Assembly (NCBI GenBank): GCA_964502775.1
Contig: CAZCYE010000037.1
Location: 1 to 15,526, forward strand
Direction of reading: 5' to 3'
Length of the DNA: 15,526 nt
Source of the DNA: CAZCYE01 sp964502775
GTDB taxonomy: Bacteria > Actinomycetota > Acidimicrobiia > IMCC26256 > PALSA-555
Positions 1 to 8,779 of this stretch are shown piece by piece; within the stretch, counting starts at the first letter, position 1, and each line of letters opens with the position of its first letter. The notes under the pieces are model-generated. The model was not told the origin of the DNA and made no database searches. It saw only the letters and a list, made by a program, of their open reading frames with translations. A program made the translations under genes and the position numbers.

Positions 1-274
1 ACTCGGGGAAGTTGTTCGTGGCGTGGAGCCGCTCGATCGCATCGTGCCAATGGTCGCGGTAGACGAGGTCGTTCCAGTCGGGGATGAGGTTGCCGAGGGG
101 ACATCCGTCGTTGCAAAACGGGATGCCGCAATCCATGCACCGCCCGGCCTGGCGCTCGAGCTCCTCGCGCGCGAACGGCTCGTACACCTCTCGCCAGTCG
201 TGGAGGCGAACGTCGACCGGCCGCCGGGTGGGCGTGACCCGGCTCCAGCGAAGGAAGCCGGTCGTCTCACCCAT
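1..274 (-). CDS. gltD: Glutamate synthase small subunit, N-terminal part (runs off left edge)
   Basis: This is the beta subunit of NADPH-dependent glutamate synthase. In the family it takes electrons from NADPH through FAD and iron-sulfur clusters and passes them to the large subunit, which makes glutamate from glutamine and 2-oxoglutarate. About the first 91 residues are visible, beginning MGETTGFLRWSR. They include the conserved cysteine block CMDCGIPFC followed by GCPLGNLIPDWNDLVYR, the N-terminal region that supplies iron-sulfur ligands. The ATG start at 274-272 overlaps the end of gltB by 8 bases (ATGGGTGA), so translation is probably coupled. The FAD and NADPH domains lie outside the window. 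The identity is clear from the cysteine block and the gltB neighbour. Confidence 0.96.
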   Translation of the reverse strand, partial: MGETTGFLRWSRVTPTRRPVDVRLHDWREVYEPFAREELERQAGRCMDCGIPFCNDGCPLGNLIPDWNDLVYRDHWHDAIERLHATNNFPE

Positions 275-3200
275 GGGCCGACTCCATGACGCGGGCGAGG
301 GTCTCGTCCTCGGACAGCCCGGCCGCGGCCGACTGCTCCATGACCGCGAGCACCCGCTTGTAGTCCTGGGGCATGACCTTGCGGAACGATGCCACCTCGG
401 TTCCCCACTGCGAGAGGAGGCGGTTGGCGACGTCGGACCCGGTCAGCTCGCGATGGCGCTCGACCGTGGTGCGCAGCCACTCGCGGTCGGCATCGGTGAG
501 GGGGTCAAGGTCCACCATGTCGTAGTTGACGAGCGCGTCGAACTGGTCCGCGGGATCGTGCACGTAGGCGATCCCGCCCGACATCCCGGCGGCGAAGTTG
601 CGGCCGGTGGGGCCGAGCACCACCACGCGCCCGCCGGTCATGTACTCACATCCGTGGTCGCCCACGCCTTCCACCACGGCGGTGGCGCCGGAGTTGCGCA
701 CGCAGAACCGCTCGCCCACGATGCCGCGGAAGTACGCCTCGCCCGCCGTCGCGCCGTACAGCGCCACGTTGCCGGCGAGCACGTTCTCCTCGGCCGCGAA
801 CACGGCGTCGCGGTCCGGGTGCATGATCACGATGCCGCCCGACAGGCCCTTGGCCGCATAGTCGTTGGCGTCGCCCTCGAGGCGCAGCGTGATGCCGCGG
901 GGGACGAACGCGCCGAAGCTCTGGCCGGCCGACCCCCGCAGGTGCACCGAGATCGTTCCGTCGGGCAGGCCCGCACCGCCCCAGCGCTGCGTGAGGGCCG
1001 AGCCGAGCAGCGTGCCGACGGTGCGGTTGGTGTTGCGGATGGGCAACGAGATCTGCACGGGCGTACCGTCGGTGAGCGCGGGCATCGCCTGGGTGATGAG
1101 CTGCTGGTCGAGGGCGCGATCGAGCCCGTGGTCCTGGCCGCGGGTGCAGTAGCGGTCCTGGCCGTCGTAAGGGTTCTCCGCCTCGGCGAGAATCGGTGTG
1201 AGGTCGAGGCCGTGAGCCTTCCAGTGGTCGATCGCGGCGCGCACGTCGAGCACCTCGGTGTGCCCGATCGCCTCCGCGATCGAACGGAACCCGAGCGCCC
1301 CGAGATGCTCGCGCACCTCCTCGGCGATGAACTCGAAGTAGTTGACGACGAACTCGGGCTTACCGGTGAAGCGCTTGCGCAACTCGGGATTCTGGGTGGC
1401 GATGCCGACGGGGCACGTATCGAGGTGACAGACACGCATCATCACGCAGCCGCTCACCACGAGCGGCGCGGTGGCGAAGCCGAACTCCTCACCACCGAGC
1501 AGGGCCGCGATCACCACGTCACGCCCGGTCTTGATCTGACCGTCCACCTGCACCACGATCCGGTCGCGCAATCCGTTGCGCATGAGGGTCTGTTGGGTCT
1601 CGGCCAGCCCAAGCTCCCACGGCACGCCCGCGTGCTTGATCGAGGTGAGCGGGGATGCGCCGGTGCCACCGTCGTGGCCCGAGATGAGCACCACGTCGCT
1701 GTGGGCCTTGGCCACCCCGGCCGCGACCGTGCCTACCCCCACCTCGGCCACGAGCTTCACGTGCACACGCGCGGCAGGGTTGGAGTTCTTGAGGTCGTGG
1801 ATGAGCTGCTTGATGTCCTCGATGGAGTAGATGTCGTGGTGGGGTGGAGGGCTGATCAAGCCGACACCAGGCGTGGAGTACCGGGTGCGGGCGATCCACG
1901 GGTACACCTTGTTGCCGGGGAGCTGGCCGCCCTCGCCCGGCTTGGCGCCCTGGGCCATCTTGATCTGGAGATCGTCGGCGTTGACGAGGTACTCCGACGT
2001 GACCCCGAAGCGGCCGGATGCAACCTGGTGGACTGCGGAGCGGCGGAGGTCGCCGTTGGCGTCGGGCACGTAGCGCTCGGCGTCCTCGCCACCCTCACCC
2101 GTGTTGGACTTGCCGCCGATGCGGTTCATGGCGATCGCCAGCGTCTCGTGGGCCTCCTTCGAGATGGACCCGTACGACATCGCACCCGTCGCGAACCGCT
2201 TCACGATCTCGCTCGCCGGCTCGACCTCGTCGAGGGGGACTGCTGGACGTGCCCCGTCGCGGAACGTGAACAGTCCGCGCAGCGTGGCCAGGCGCCGCGA
2301 CTGGTCGTCGACGAGCTGGGTGTACTCCTTGTACACGTCGTAGCGCTTCGCCCGGGTTGCGTGCTGGAGCTTGAACACGGTCTCGGGGTTGAACAGGTGG
2401 TGCTCGCCCTCGCGCCGCCACTGGTACTCGCCGCCCCAGTCGAGGTCGCGGTGCGCGAGCTCGTCGGGGCGAGGGGCGTACGCCCGGCGGTGCCGGCGCG
2501 CGACCTCCTCGGCGATCTCGGCGAGGCCGATCCCGCCCAGGCGCGACACGGTGCCGGTGAAGTGCTCGTCCACGAGGTCGTGCCCGAGGCCGATGGCCTC
2601 GAACACCTGGGCTCCCCGGTACGAGGCGACCGTGGAGATGCCCATCTTCGACATCACCTTGAGCACGCCCTTGCCGGCGGCCTTGGTGTAGCGCTTGACC
2701 GCCTCCGGGGGGCTCATCCCACCCAGCGAGTGCAGGCCTTGAGCGATGAGGTCCTCGATCGACTCGAACGCCAGGTAGGGGTTGATCGCACCCGCGCCGT
2801 AGCCGGTGAGGAGGGCCATGTGGTGCACCTCACGGGCGTCACCGCATTCCACCACGAGGCCCACCATCGTTCGGGTGCGCTCGCGGATGAGGTGGTGGTG
2901 GACCGTCGAGACACACAGGAGCGACGGAATCGGCGCCAGGTCCGGATCGGAGTCGCGGTCGGAGAGCACGATGATGCGCGCCCCCTCGGCGATCGCGGCC
3001 GACGCCTCGGCGCGCACGCGGTGGAGGGCGTCGAGCAACGCGTCTCCGCCGCCGGCGACGGCGAAGAGACCGGAGATCACCCGGGCCGCGAACTCCGGCC
3101 GGTCACCGTCATCATTGATGTGGATGAGCTTGGCCAGCTCGTCGTTGTCGAGGATGGGGTAGGGGAGCTCGATCTGATGGCACGAGTCGGGCTGAGGATC

Positions 3201-4874
3201 GAGGAGGTTGCCCTCGGGCCCGATCGTCGACGAGAGCGACGTGACCAGCTCCTCGCGGATCGCGTCGAGCGGAGGGTTGGTGACCTGGGCGAAGAGCTGC
3301 TGGAAGTAGTCGAACAGCATGCGCGGGCGGTCCGACAGCACGGCCACGGGCGTGTCGGTGCCCATGGACCCGACGGCCTCGCTCCCGACCCTGGCCATCG
3401 GCGCGACGAGCAGCTTCAGCTCCTCGTGGGTGTACCCGAACGTCACCTGGCGCCGTACGACCGACTGGTGCGAGTACACGACGTGGTCCCGATCGGGGAG
3501 GTCGTCGAGGTGCACGAGCCCGCGCTCGCACCACTCCTCGTAGGGGTGGTCGGCCGCCAGGGACGCCTTGATCTCCTCGTCGTCGACGATGCGACCCTGG
3601 GCGGTGTCCACCAGGAACATCCGGCCCGGCTGGAGCCGGCCCTTCTTCACGACCCGCGCGGGGTCCACGTCCACCACGCCGGTCTCGCTCGCCATGATCA
3701 CGCGGTCGTCGTCGGTCACCCAGTACCGGCTGGGGCGTAGGCCGTTGCGGTCGAGCACCGCGCCGATGACCGTGCCGTCGGTGAAGGCGATCGACGCCGG
3801 ACCGTCCCAGGGCTCCATGAGCGACGAGTGGTAGCGGTAGAAGGCTCGCTTGGCCGGCGACATCGTGGGGTGGTTCTCCCACGCCTCCGGGATCATCATG
3901 AGCACTGCGTGCGCGAGCGAACGGCCGCCCAGATGGAGGAGCTCGAGGCACTCGTCGAAGCTGGCGGTGTCGGAGGCGCCGTCGGTGACGATCGGGAGGG
4001 CGCGCTCCAGTCCGGGGATCAGGGGTGTGCCCATGAGGGCTTCACGGGCACGCATCCAGTTGCGGTTGCCCTGGAGCGTGTTGATCTCGCCGTTGTGGGC
4101 CAGGTACCGGTACGGATGTGCCAGCGGCCACGACGGGAACGTGTTGGTCGAGAAGCGGCTGTGCACCAGCGCCAGCGCCGATTCGATGCGCGGGTCACCG
4201 AGATCGGGGAAGAACTCCGCGAGCTGCGGGGTGGTGAGCATCCCCTTGTACACGAGGGTGCGGCTCGACAGCGACGAGAAGTAGGTGGGCAGGCCGTCGG
4301 GAATCTCGTGCTCGGTGCGCTTGCGCAGCACGAACAGCTTCCGGTCGAGATCGATGCCGGCCGAACCGGCCGGGTCGCTCACGAGGCAGTGCCAGAAGCT
4401 CGGCATCACCCCGCGAGCCGTCGGACCGAGCGGGGAATCGTCGACCGGCACCCGGCGCCAACCGAGGACCTGGAGGCCTTCTGCGGTCGCGAGATCCTCC
4501 ACCTCGCCGCGGGCCTTCTCGGCGTCGGCCTCGTCGCGGGGCAGGAAGGCCAGCCCCACGCCGTAGTGCCCCGCGGGCGGCAGCGAGAACGGGACCACGG
4601 CGCGCAGGAAGGCATCGGGAACTTGGAGCAGGATCCCGGCACCGTCGCCGGTGTTCACCTCGGCCCCCGAGGCACCACGATGGTCGAGGTTGCACAACGC
4701 GCCGAGCGCGGTGTCCACGATGTCCCGGCTCTTGACGCCGGTCACGTCCACGACGAACGAAACGCCGCACCCGTCGTGCTCGAAGCGAGGGTCGTAGAGG
4801 CCAGCCGCGGGCGGCAGCGCGCTGAACGGAGGCGGTCGCCAGGTCTGCCGCGCGGGAGTGGATTCTCTCGTCAT
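267..4874 (-). CDS. gltB: Glutamate synthase large subunit
   Basis: This is the alpha subunit of glutamate synthase, about 1535 residues and full length for the family. It makes two glutamates from glutamine and 2-oxoglutarate in nitrogen assimilation. From the chosen ATG, Cys36 in HDGCGVSFV is the class-II amidotransferase nucleophile, so a propeptide of about 35 residues would be removed to expose it. The family more often has CGVGF; here it is CGVSF. The amidotransferase domain is followed by the central and FMN/synthase domains. C1143, C1149 and C1154 (GCVMMRVCHLDTCPVG) have the 6 and 5 residue spacing of the [3Fe-4S] ligands. The C-terminus is the glycine-rich beta-helix domain. The start is uncertain: an in-frame ATG at 4886 and a GTG at 4952 also exist, and none has a good ribosome binding site. 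The stop overlaps gltD. Confidence 0.97.
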   Translation of the reverse strand: MTRESTPARQTWRPPPFSALPPAAGLYDPRFEHDGCGVSFVVDVTGVKSRDIVDTALGALCNLDHRGASGAEVNTGDGAGILLQVPDAFLRAVVPFSLPPAGHYGVGLAFLPRDEADAEKARGEVEDLATAEGLQVLGWRRVPVDDSPLGPTARGVMPSFWHCLVSDPAGSAGIDLDRKLFVLRKRTEHEIPDGLPTYFSSLSSRTLVYKGMLTTPQLAEFFPDLGDPRIESALALVHSRFSTNTFPSWPLAHPYRYLAHNGEINTLQGNRNWMRAREALMGTPLIPGLERALPIVTDGASDTASFDECLELLHLGGRSLAHAVLMMIPEAWENHPTMSPAKRAFYRYHSSLMEPWDGPASIAFTDGTVIGAVLDRNGLRPSRYWVTDDDRVIMASETGVVDVDPARVVKKGRLQPGRMFLVDTAQGRIVDDEEIKASLAADHPYEEWCERGLVHLDDLPDRDHVVYSHQSVVRRQVTFGYTHEELKLLVAPMARVGSEAVGSMGTDTPVAVLSDRPRMLFDYFQQLFAQVTNPPLDAIREELVTSLSSTIGPEGNLLDPQPDSCHQIELPYPILDNDELAKLIHINDDGDRPEFAARVISGLFAVAGGGDALLDALHRVRAEASAAIAEGARIIVLSDRDSDPDLAPIPSLLCVSTVHHHLIRERTRTMVGLVVECGDAREVHHMALLTGYGAGAINPYLAFESIEDLIAQGLHSLGGMSPPEAVKRYTKAAGKGVLKVMSKMGISTVASYRGAQVFEAIGLGHDLVDEHFTGTVSRLGGIGLAEIAEEVARRHRRAYAPRPDELAHRDLDWGGEYQWRREGEHHLFNPETVFKLQHATRAKRYDVYKEYTQLVDDQSRRLATLRGLFTFRDGARPAVPLDEVEPASEIVKRFATGAMSYGSISKEAHETLAIAMNRIGGKSNTGEGGEDAERYVPDANGDLRRSAVHQVASGRFGVTSEYLVNADDLQIKMAQGAKPGEGGQLPGNKVYPWIARTRYSTPGVGLISPPPHHDIYSIEDIKQLIHDLKNSNPAARVHVKLVAEVGVGTVAAGVAKAHSDVVLISGHDGGTGASPLTSIKHAGVPWELGLAETQQTLMRNGLRDRIVVQVDGQIKTGRDVVIAALLGGEEFGFATAPLVVSGCVMMRVCHLDTCPVGIATQNPELRKRFTGKPEFVVNYFEFIAEEVREHLGALGFRSIAEAIGHTEVLDVRAAIDHWKAHGLDLTPILAEAENPYDGQDRYCTRGQDHGLDRALDQQLITQAMPALTDGTPVQISLPIRNTNRTVGTLLGSALTQRWGGAGLPDGTISVHLRGSAGQSFGAFVPRGITLRLEGDANDYAAKGLSGGIVIMHPDRDAVFAAEENVLAGNVALYGATAGEAYFRGIVGERFCVRNSGATAVVEGVGDHGCEYMTGGRVVVLGPTGRNFAAGMSGGIAYVHDPADQFDALVNYDMVDLDPLTDADREWLRTTVERHRELTGSDVANRLLSQWGTEVASFRKVMPQDYKRVLAVMEQSAAAGLSEDETLARVMESAHG

Positions 4875-4973
4875 CGCCTCATTCATCCACACAAGTCGGG
4901 GGACACGCCGGGAGCGCCGGCATGGACCGCATGGACGCAGAGGGGACGGCACTGGCCCGGCTGCGAAGAGCCC

Positions 4974-4979
4974 AGGCTA
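4974..4979 (-). promoter_or_regulatory. Candidate -10 hexamer for gltBD
   Basis: On the minus strand the hexamer is TAGCCT, a TAGNNT form common in actinobacterial promoters. It lies about 90-100 bases upstream of the gltB start. No convincing -35 element is visible at the right spacing. This is a pattern match only. Confidence 0.3.
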
Positions 4980-5094
4980 GCGGGTGATCGGCCCCATCCC
5001 CCTCCGTTTCGAGGCGCCCCGCCGCCTCCCCCGAGGGTGTCCCGGCCGAGGACGGGTCGTGCTCCCATCGCCCCCGACGGTGAGCGCGACCTGG

Positions 5095-5123
5095 TTGAGG
5101 CCGGGTGCTGCGCGCCCTATCGT
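5095..5123 (+). promoter_or_regulatory. Candidate sigma-70-type promoter for the 5150-8744 operon
   Basis: TTGAGG (5095-5100) and TATCGT (5118-5123) are separated by exactly 17 bases; each matches four of six consensus positions (TTGACA/TATAAT). The implied transcript would start near 5130, about 20 bases before the ATG at 5150. A G-rich stretch (GGGGGT) seven bases before that ATG could serve as the ribosome binding site. Confidence 0.45.
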
Positions 5124-5149
5124 GAGCGCACACGGGTCGGGGGTACGCC

Positions 5150-6472
5150 ATGGGCGACAAGCCGGGCAAGAAGAAGAAGGCGAAGCCGCCGGGCGTGCCC
5201 AAGGGCGCACCGAAAGAGCTCGTCGACTTCGTCGACTGCAAGGGCGATGCGGTCACCCTCAAGGCGGGCAAGCTCGACTGGATTCCCAAGGAGGGACTGG
5301 CCGAGTTCGCCCCCGACCCCACGGTGACATTCGAGGAGGACAAGACCAAGCCCGGCGCGGTCACCATCAAGGTCACGCTGGGCAAGACCTTCACGCTGCC
5401 GGCCTCGGTCAAGGACGGCAAGCTCGAGGTGGACACGTCGGGCATTCCGCTCAACGCGATCAAGAAGCCCATCGACGACTGGGTGAGGAAGCTCAACGAC
5501 TGGCTCGCGGCCAACGATCGCAAGCTCGCCGGGGTGAAGATCAACGACGGCGGCCTCGTGATCACCAAGGTGGCGGTGGCCGAGCCCGCCAAGGGTGGCG
5601 TGAAGGCCGCGCCCTTCCCCCACGTGCCGGCGTGGGAGAAGGCCGGTGCCGTCGGGCTCCTCGGACTGTCGATCGCGTTCGGGGTCGGCTTCATGGACGC
5701 CGGCGACGACACCACGACGCGGACCGAACGGGTGTGCCCGGAGGCGGCGGGGCCCGGTCGGTCGGTGGGTGCCGGCCCCGACTGCCCGCAACCGCAGGGT
5801 TCCGACGAGGTCCCGCCGGTGCGGCCGGAGGGGCTCGTCGCCCAGATTGGCGACGTGTACATCAGCGTCGCCGGTGGGCAACCGACGCCGGGCACGATCA
5901 GGTCGAGGACCGACGAGACGCTCTCGTTCGTCGTGCCGCTCTTCGCCATCGGCCAGAGCCACCGTGTCGAGTTCTGGGACAGCTCCGGGGCGGTCATCGA
6001 CGAGTTCGCCTTCACGGTGCCGAGCGCGTCGGGCGCCGCGCCGCCGATCGCCACGCAGCAAGGTGGCAGAGCCGAGTGCGACGTCGACCACCAGAACCCG
6101 GTACCCCCCGGACGCTCGGGCGCCGACTGCCTCTACTTCCAGCCCGTGCTCGAACCCATCCCGGAGCCGCAGCCCAACGATGGGGACGGCGCGGTCGAGC
6201 CCGAGACCAGGACGGTCGAGGTGGAGACCGACGGCACGCCGTGGAGCCTGCTCGCGATCCCGGGGGCCGCGCTCGGCCTGCTGGGCGGGCTCGCGCTCGA
6301 GGAGGAGCGGCGCCGGCGCGAGGGCGGATGGGACGCAGGCAGCCAGACCTACCCGGACTGGGACGCGACATACCCGGACTGGTACACGGCCGGGGGCAAC
6401 GGACCGTCCGACCCGTCGCCTGACCCGCGGCCGGGCCCGCCGACCGACTCGCCGACTCACGACGTGATGTGA
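5150..6472 (+). CDS. Unrecognised two-helix membrane protein with duplicated cysteine motif
   Basis: This 440-residue protein belongs to no family I recognise. A lysine-rich start (MGDKPGKKKKAK) leads into a region of about residues 20-155 rich in predicted beta strands. Its end (KLAGVKINDGGLVITK) faintly recalls lipid-binding LmeA/DUF2993 proteins, which is only a weak impression. A hydrophobic helix lies at about 165-182 and a second at about 365-383, followed by the charged EEERRRRE. By the positive-inside rule both ends face the cytoplasm and residues 183-364 are outside. That outer part carries two related motifs, C196...PGRSVGAGPDC212 and C310...PPGRSGADC327, flanking a beta-rich stretch, so disulfides are plausible. 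The tail has a TYPDW repeat and is rich in proline, glycine and aspartate. Its stop overlaps the next gene's GTG by 4 bases (GTGA), which ties it to the glycosyltransferase. Confidence 0.85.
   Translation: MGDKPGKKKKAKPPGVPKGAPKELVDFVDCKGDAVTLKAGKLDWIPKEGLAEFAPDPTVTFEEDKTKPGAVTIKVTLGKTFTLPASVKDGKLEVDTSGIPLNAIKKPIDDWVRKLNDWLAANDRKLAGVKINDGGLVITKVAVAEPAKGGVKAAPFPHVPAWEKAGAVGLLGLSIAFGVGFMDAGDDTTTRTERVCPEAAGPGRSVGAGPDCPQPQGSDEVPPVRPEGLVAQIGDVYISVAGGQPTPGTIRSRTDETLSFVVPLFAIGQSHRVEFWDSSGAVIDEFAFTVPSASGAAPPIATQQGGRAECDVDHQNPVPPGRSGADCLYFQPVLEPIPEPQPNDGDGAVEPETRTVEVETDGTPWSLLAIPGAALGLLGGLALEEERRRREGGWDAGSQTYPDWDATYPDWYTAGGNGPSDPSPDPRPGPPTDSPTHDVM
6350..6382 (+). repeat. Two copies of a 12-base coding repeat (YPDW)
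   Basis: TACCCGGACTGG occurs at 6350-6361 and again at 6371-6382, seven codons apart and in frame. It gives two TYPDW units in the cytoplasmic tail of the two-helix membrane protein. Two units are too few to call a true repeat domain. Confidence 0.7.
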
Positions 6473-8223
6473 CGCCGGTCGCCACAGTGGTCGTCCCGGC
6501 GTACCGCGCCACGGACACGATCGCCGCGTGCCTGCGCGGCCTCGAGGGTCAGGACGTCGACGAGCCCTACGAGGTGGTCGTCGTGGCGTCCGGGGGTGGC
6601 GCCACGGCCGACATCGTCCGTCACGGCTTTCCCCGAGTCGCTCTGCTCGAGGCGCCCGGTCGGCTCTCGCCCGGGGCGGGCCGCAACCTCGGCGTGGACC
6701 ACGCGCACGGCTCGGTGGTCGCGTTCCTGGCGGCCGACTGTGTGCCGGATCCTGACTGGCTGCGCCGTCGGCTGGAGGCGCATCGCTCGGGCGCGGAGGT
6801 GGTGGGGGGCTTCGTCGACGTTGCGACGCCGTCGACACTCGCGGGCTGGGCCCAGTACTTCGCCAAGTTCTGGGGGATGCTGCGCTTCGAGGGGAGATCC
6901 CACTGGGGCCGCGGCCCGCTCCTGCACCTCTCGTACACCCGCACCGTGCTCGACCGGTTCGGCCCGTTCGACGAGGCTCACATCGCCGGCGAGGACACGG
7001 TCCTCAACCATGCGCTCGTGACCGCTGGGCATCACGTCTGGTTCGACAGCCGCATCCGCGTCCGCCACCTCAACACCCGCCGCTGGCGCGACGTGCTCGC
7101 CGCCCAACGTGAGCAGGGCGCCGCGACCGGCGCGCTCTGCCGCGACCATCGCGTCATCGCTTACTACGCGCCGAGTGCGCGGGGTGGACCGCTGATGCCG
7201 TGGCGCCTGTTGCGCCGCGCCTTCGTCACGGTGCTCCGTCACCGGCGCGATCTGCTGGTCCGGTTCCTTGCCTGCGCGCCCCTCGTGCTCGTAGCGATCA
7301 CCGCGCGGCGCCGCGCCTTTCGCCAGGCCATGAAGGGCAAGGAGGGACCGCCTCCCGTCGATGCCGGGTCGACTGCGTGCGTGATCGCCCCCGTTCCGTC
7401 GCGCCGGCCCGAGACCTCGGTGGTGGTGGCGGCGTACAACGAGGAGCGCGTCATCGGGCCCTGCCTCGACTCGCTTCTGGCGGCCGCCCAGCCCCTCGAG
7501 GTGATCGTCGTCGACGACGGGTCGACGGACCGCACGGTCGAGGTCGCCACCAGCCGGGGCGTCCCGGTGGTCTGTCTGGATCACGGTGGACCAGCACGGG
7601 CTCGCAACGTGGGGGCAGGAGTCGCGAGTGGCCGGGTGCTCGTCTTCGTCGACGCCGACCTTCGCGTCGCCCCGCGCTGTGTGGAGCGACTCGCGGAGCC
7701 GATCCTGCGGGGCGAGGAGACGGGCACCTACACGCGTGAGATCGGCGTGGCCAATCCCCACGACGCGTGGGGAGCCTGCTGGTCGCTGCTGCGTGGTGTG
7801 GCGCCCGGGACCTACATGCCTCGCAGTCTGCCCGATCGTTGGGCCAACTTCCGGGCGATCGAGCGCGAAGCGTTCTTGCGCGTAGGGGGCTATGACGACG
7901 TCGGGTACGGGGAGGACATGACGCTTGCCCCGAAGCTGGGTGTGCTCGCGCGCGCGGTCAGCGGAGCCCGGATGTGGCACCACAACCCCGATTCGCTGCG
8001 CGAGGTGTGGCAGAACGCGTGTTGGGTCGGTCGGGGCGTGCGCATCCGCGAACAGGGCCGCGTGTGTCGCCGGCACGCGCCGTGGCGCTCCATCCCGCGG
8101 GGCCTCACCGTCGCGCGGCGGGCGCGCCGCCCCCGCTACCTGCTGTTCCGATCCGTCTACGATCTCGGTATCGTCGTCGGCTTTGCCGCGAGCGAGCTCG
8201 CGCCGCGCCGACACTGGAAGTGA
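6469..8223 (+). CDS. Tandem GT2-family glycosyltransferase (two catalytic-type domains)
   Basis: This 584-residue protein contains two GT2 (GT-A fold) domains. Domain A spans about 4-240: it opens TVVVPAYRATDTI, has GRNLGV around residues 71-76, and GEDT late in the domain. Its metal-binding position reads A88-A-D90-C instead of DxD. Domain B spans about 310-560: it opens SVVVAAYNEERVI, has DDGSTD (349-354), ARNVGAG, a proper DAD (395-397) and a GED motif (E482, D483). A hydrophobic stretch at about 258-275 separates the domains, and another lies near the C-terminus (DLGIVVGFAA), so the protein is probably membrane-associated. The start is GTG at 6469, overlapping the previous stop by 4 bases. 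Donor and acceptor sugars cannot be read from sequence. The role is probably cell-envelope or exopolysaccharide glycan synthesis. Confidence 0.92.
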   Translation: MTPVATVVVPAYRATDTIAACLRGLEGQDVDEPYEVVVVASGGGATADIVRHGFPRVALLEAPGRLSPGAGRNLGVDHAHGSVVAFLAADCVPDPDWLRRRLEAHRSGAEVVGGFVDVATPSTLAGWAQYFAKFWGMLRFEGRSHWGRGPLLHLSYTRTVLDRFGPFDEAHIAGEDTVLNHALVTAGHHVWFDSRIRVRHLNTRRWRDVLAAQREQGAATGALCRDHRVIAYYAPSARGGPLMPWRLLRRAFVTVLRHRRDLLVRFLACAPLVLVAITARRRAFRQAMKGKEGPPPVDAGSTACVIAPVPSRRPETSVVVAAYNEERVIGPCLDSLLAAAQPLEVIVVDDGSTDRTVEVATSRGVPVVCLDHGGPARARNVGAGVASGRVLVFVDADLRVAPRCVERLAEPILRGEETGTYTREIGVANPHDAWGACWSLLRGVAPGTYMPRSLPDRWANFRAIEREAFLRVGGYDDVGYGEDMTLAPKLGVLARAVSGARMWHHNPDSLREVWQNACWVGRGVRIREQGRVCRRHAPWRSIPRGLTVARRARRPRYLLFRSVYDLGIVVGFAASELAPRRHWK

Positions 8224-8744
8224 GCGTTCCCATGCCTGACAGCTCGCGCCATCTCGTTGCGTCCCTGGCCGTCGTGCTCGGCGTGGCCATGACCGCCGTC
8301 GCGGTGCTCGGCACCGCGTTCGAGTGGGGCGAGGAGGCCACCCGCCGCCCGCTCGAAGGCGAGCCCGACGCCTCCGGCGGCGCGGGTGAGACACCCGAGC
8401 AGTTCCTGGCCGCGCTGGCGTCGGCGATCCGAGAGGGTGACGCCGACTTCCAGCTCGAGCGGCTGCATCCGGAAGTCCTGGAGCGATACGGCGAGGACGC
8501 CTGCCGCGCCGCGATCGACACCCGCACCGATCCAACGCGCGCCTTCGCGGTCACCCAGGTGCGCGACGACCCGGAGCCGTTCGACTACACGAGCGACGGT
8601 AGGACGGAGACCATCGCCGCCACGGTGGTGGTGGAGGCGCGGGTCACCACGAGTGGCACGACTGCCCCCCAGGATGTGCACCTGGCCCGGGTCGACGGCG
8701 AGCTCCGCTACTTCAGCGACTGCGGGACGCCGCTGCCCTCGTAA
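8220..8744 (+). CDS. Small membrane-anchored protein, possibly NTF2-like fold
   Basis: The protein has about 174 residues from the GTG at 8220, which overlaps the glycosyltransferase stop by 4 bases (GTGA). An in-frame ATG at 8232 would give 170 residues. The GTG is favoured because it repeats the junction one gene upstream. A hydrophobic segment at about 15-35 acts as an uncleaved anchor or signal peptide. After a short acidic, glycine-rich linker comes a domain starting ETPEQFLAALASAIREGD. It has LHPEVLERYGEDACRAAID, then beta strands ending RYFSDCGTPLPS. This helices-then-strands pattern resembles NTF2-like/SnoaL-type domains, an impression only. C95 and C168 could form a disulfide if the domain is outside the cell. 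The function is unknown; gene order suggests it works with the two upstream membrane proteins. Confidence 0.85.
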   Translation: MSVPMPDSSRHLVASLAVVLGVAMTAVAVLGTAFEWGEEATRRPLEGEPDASGGAGETPEQFLAALASAIREGDADFQLERLHPEVLERYGEDACRAAIDTRTDPTRAFAVTQVRDDPEPFDYTSDGRTETIAATVVVEARVTTSGTTAPQDVHLARVDGELRYFSDCGTPLPS

Positions 8745-8779
8745 GCGCACGACCGCGCTCCAGCAACCTGGCGTCGCCG

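Noticed and set aside
84..3740. A 1218-codon open frame on the plus strand opposite gltB
   Set aside because: It is antisense to a complete, unmistakable gltB. High GC with few T/A third positions keeps the opposite frame open; the translation is rich in Arg, His, Val and Leu and shows no domain.
4887..5149. A riboswitch or small RNA in the divergent region upstream of gltB
   Set aside because: I saw no conserved riboswitch core or strong hairpin with a T run. Only candidate promoter hexamers can be supported.
5117..6838. A 573-codon minus-strand frame opposite the two-helix membrane protein
   Set aside because: Arg/Pro-rich composition and no motif. The plus frame has a promoter, paired cysteine motifs, membrane helices and a GTGA junction to the next gene.
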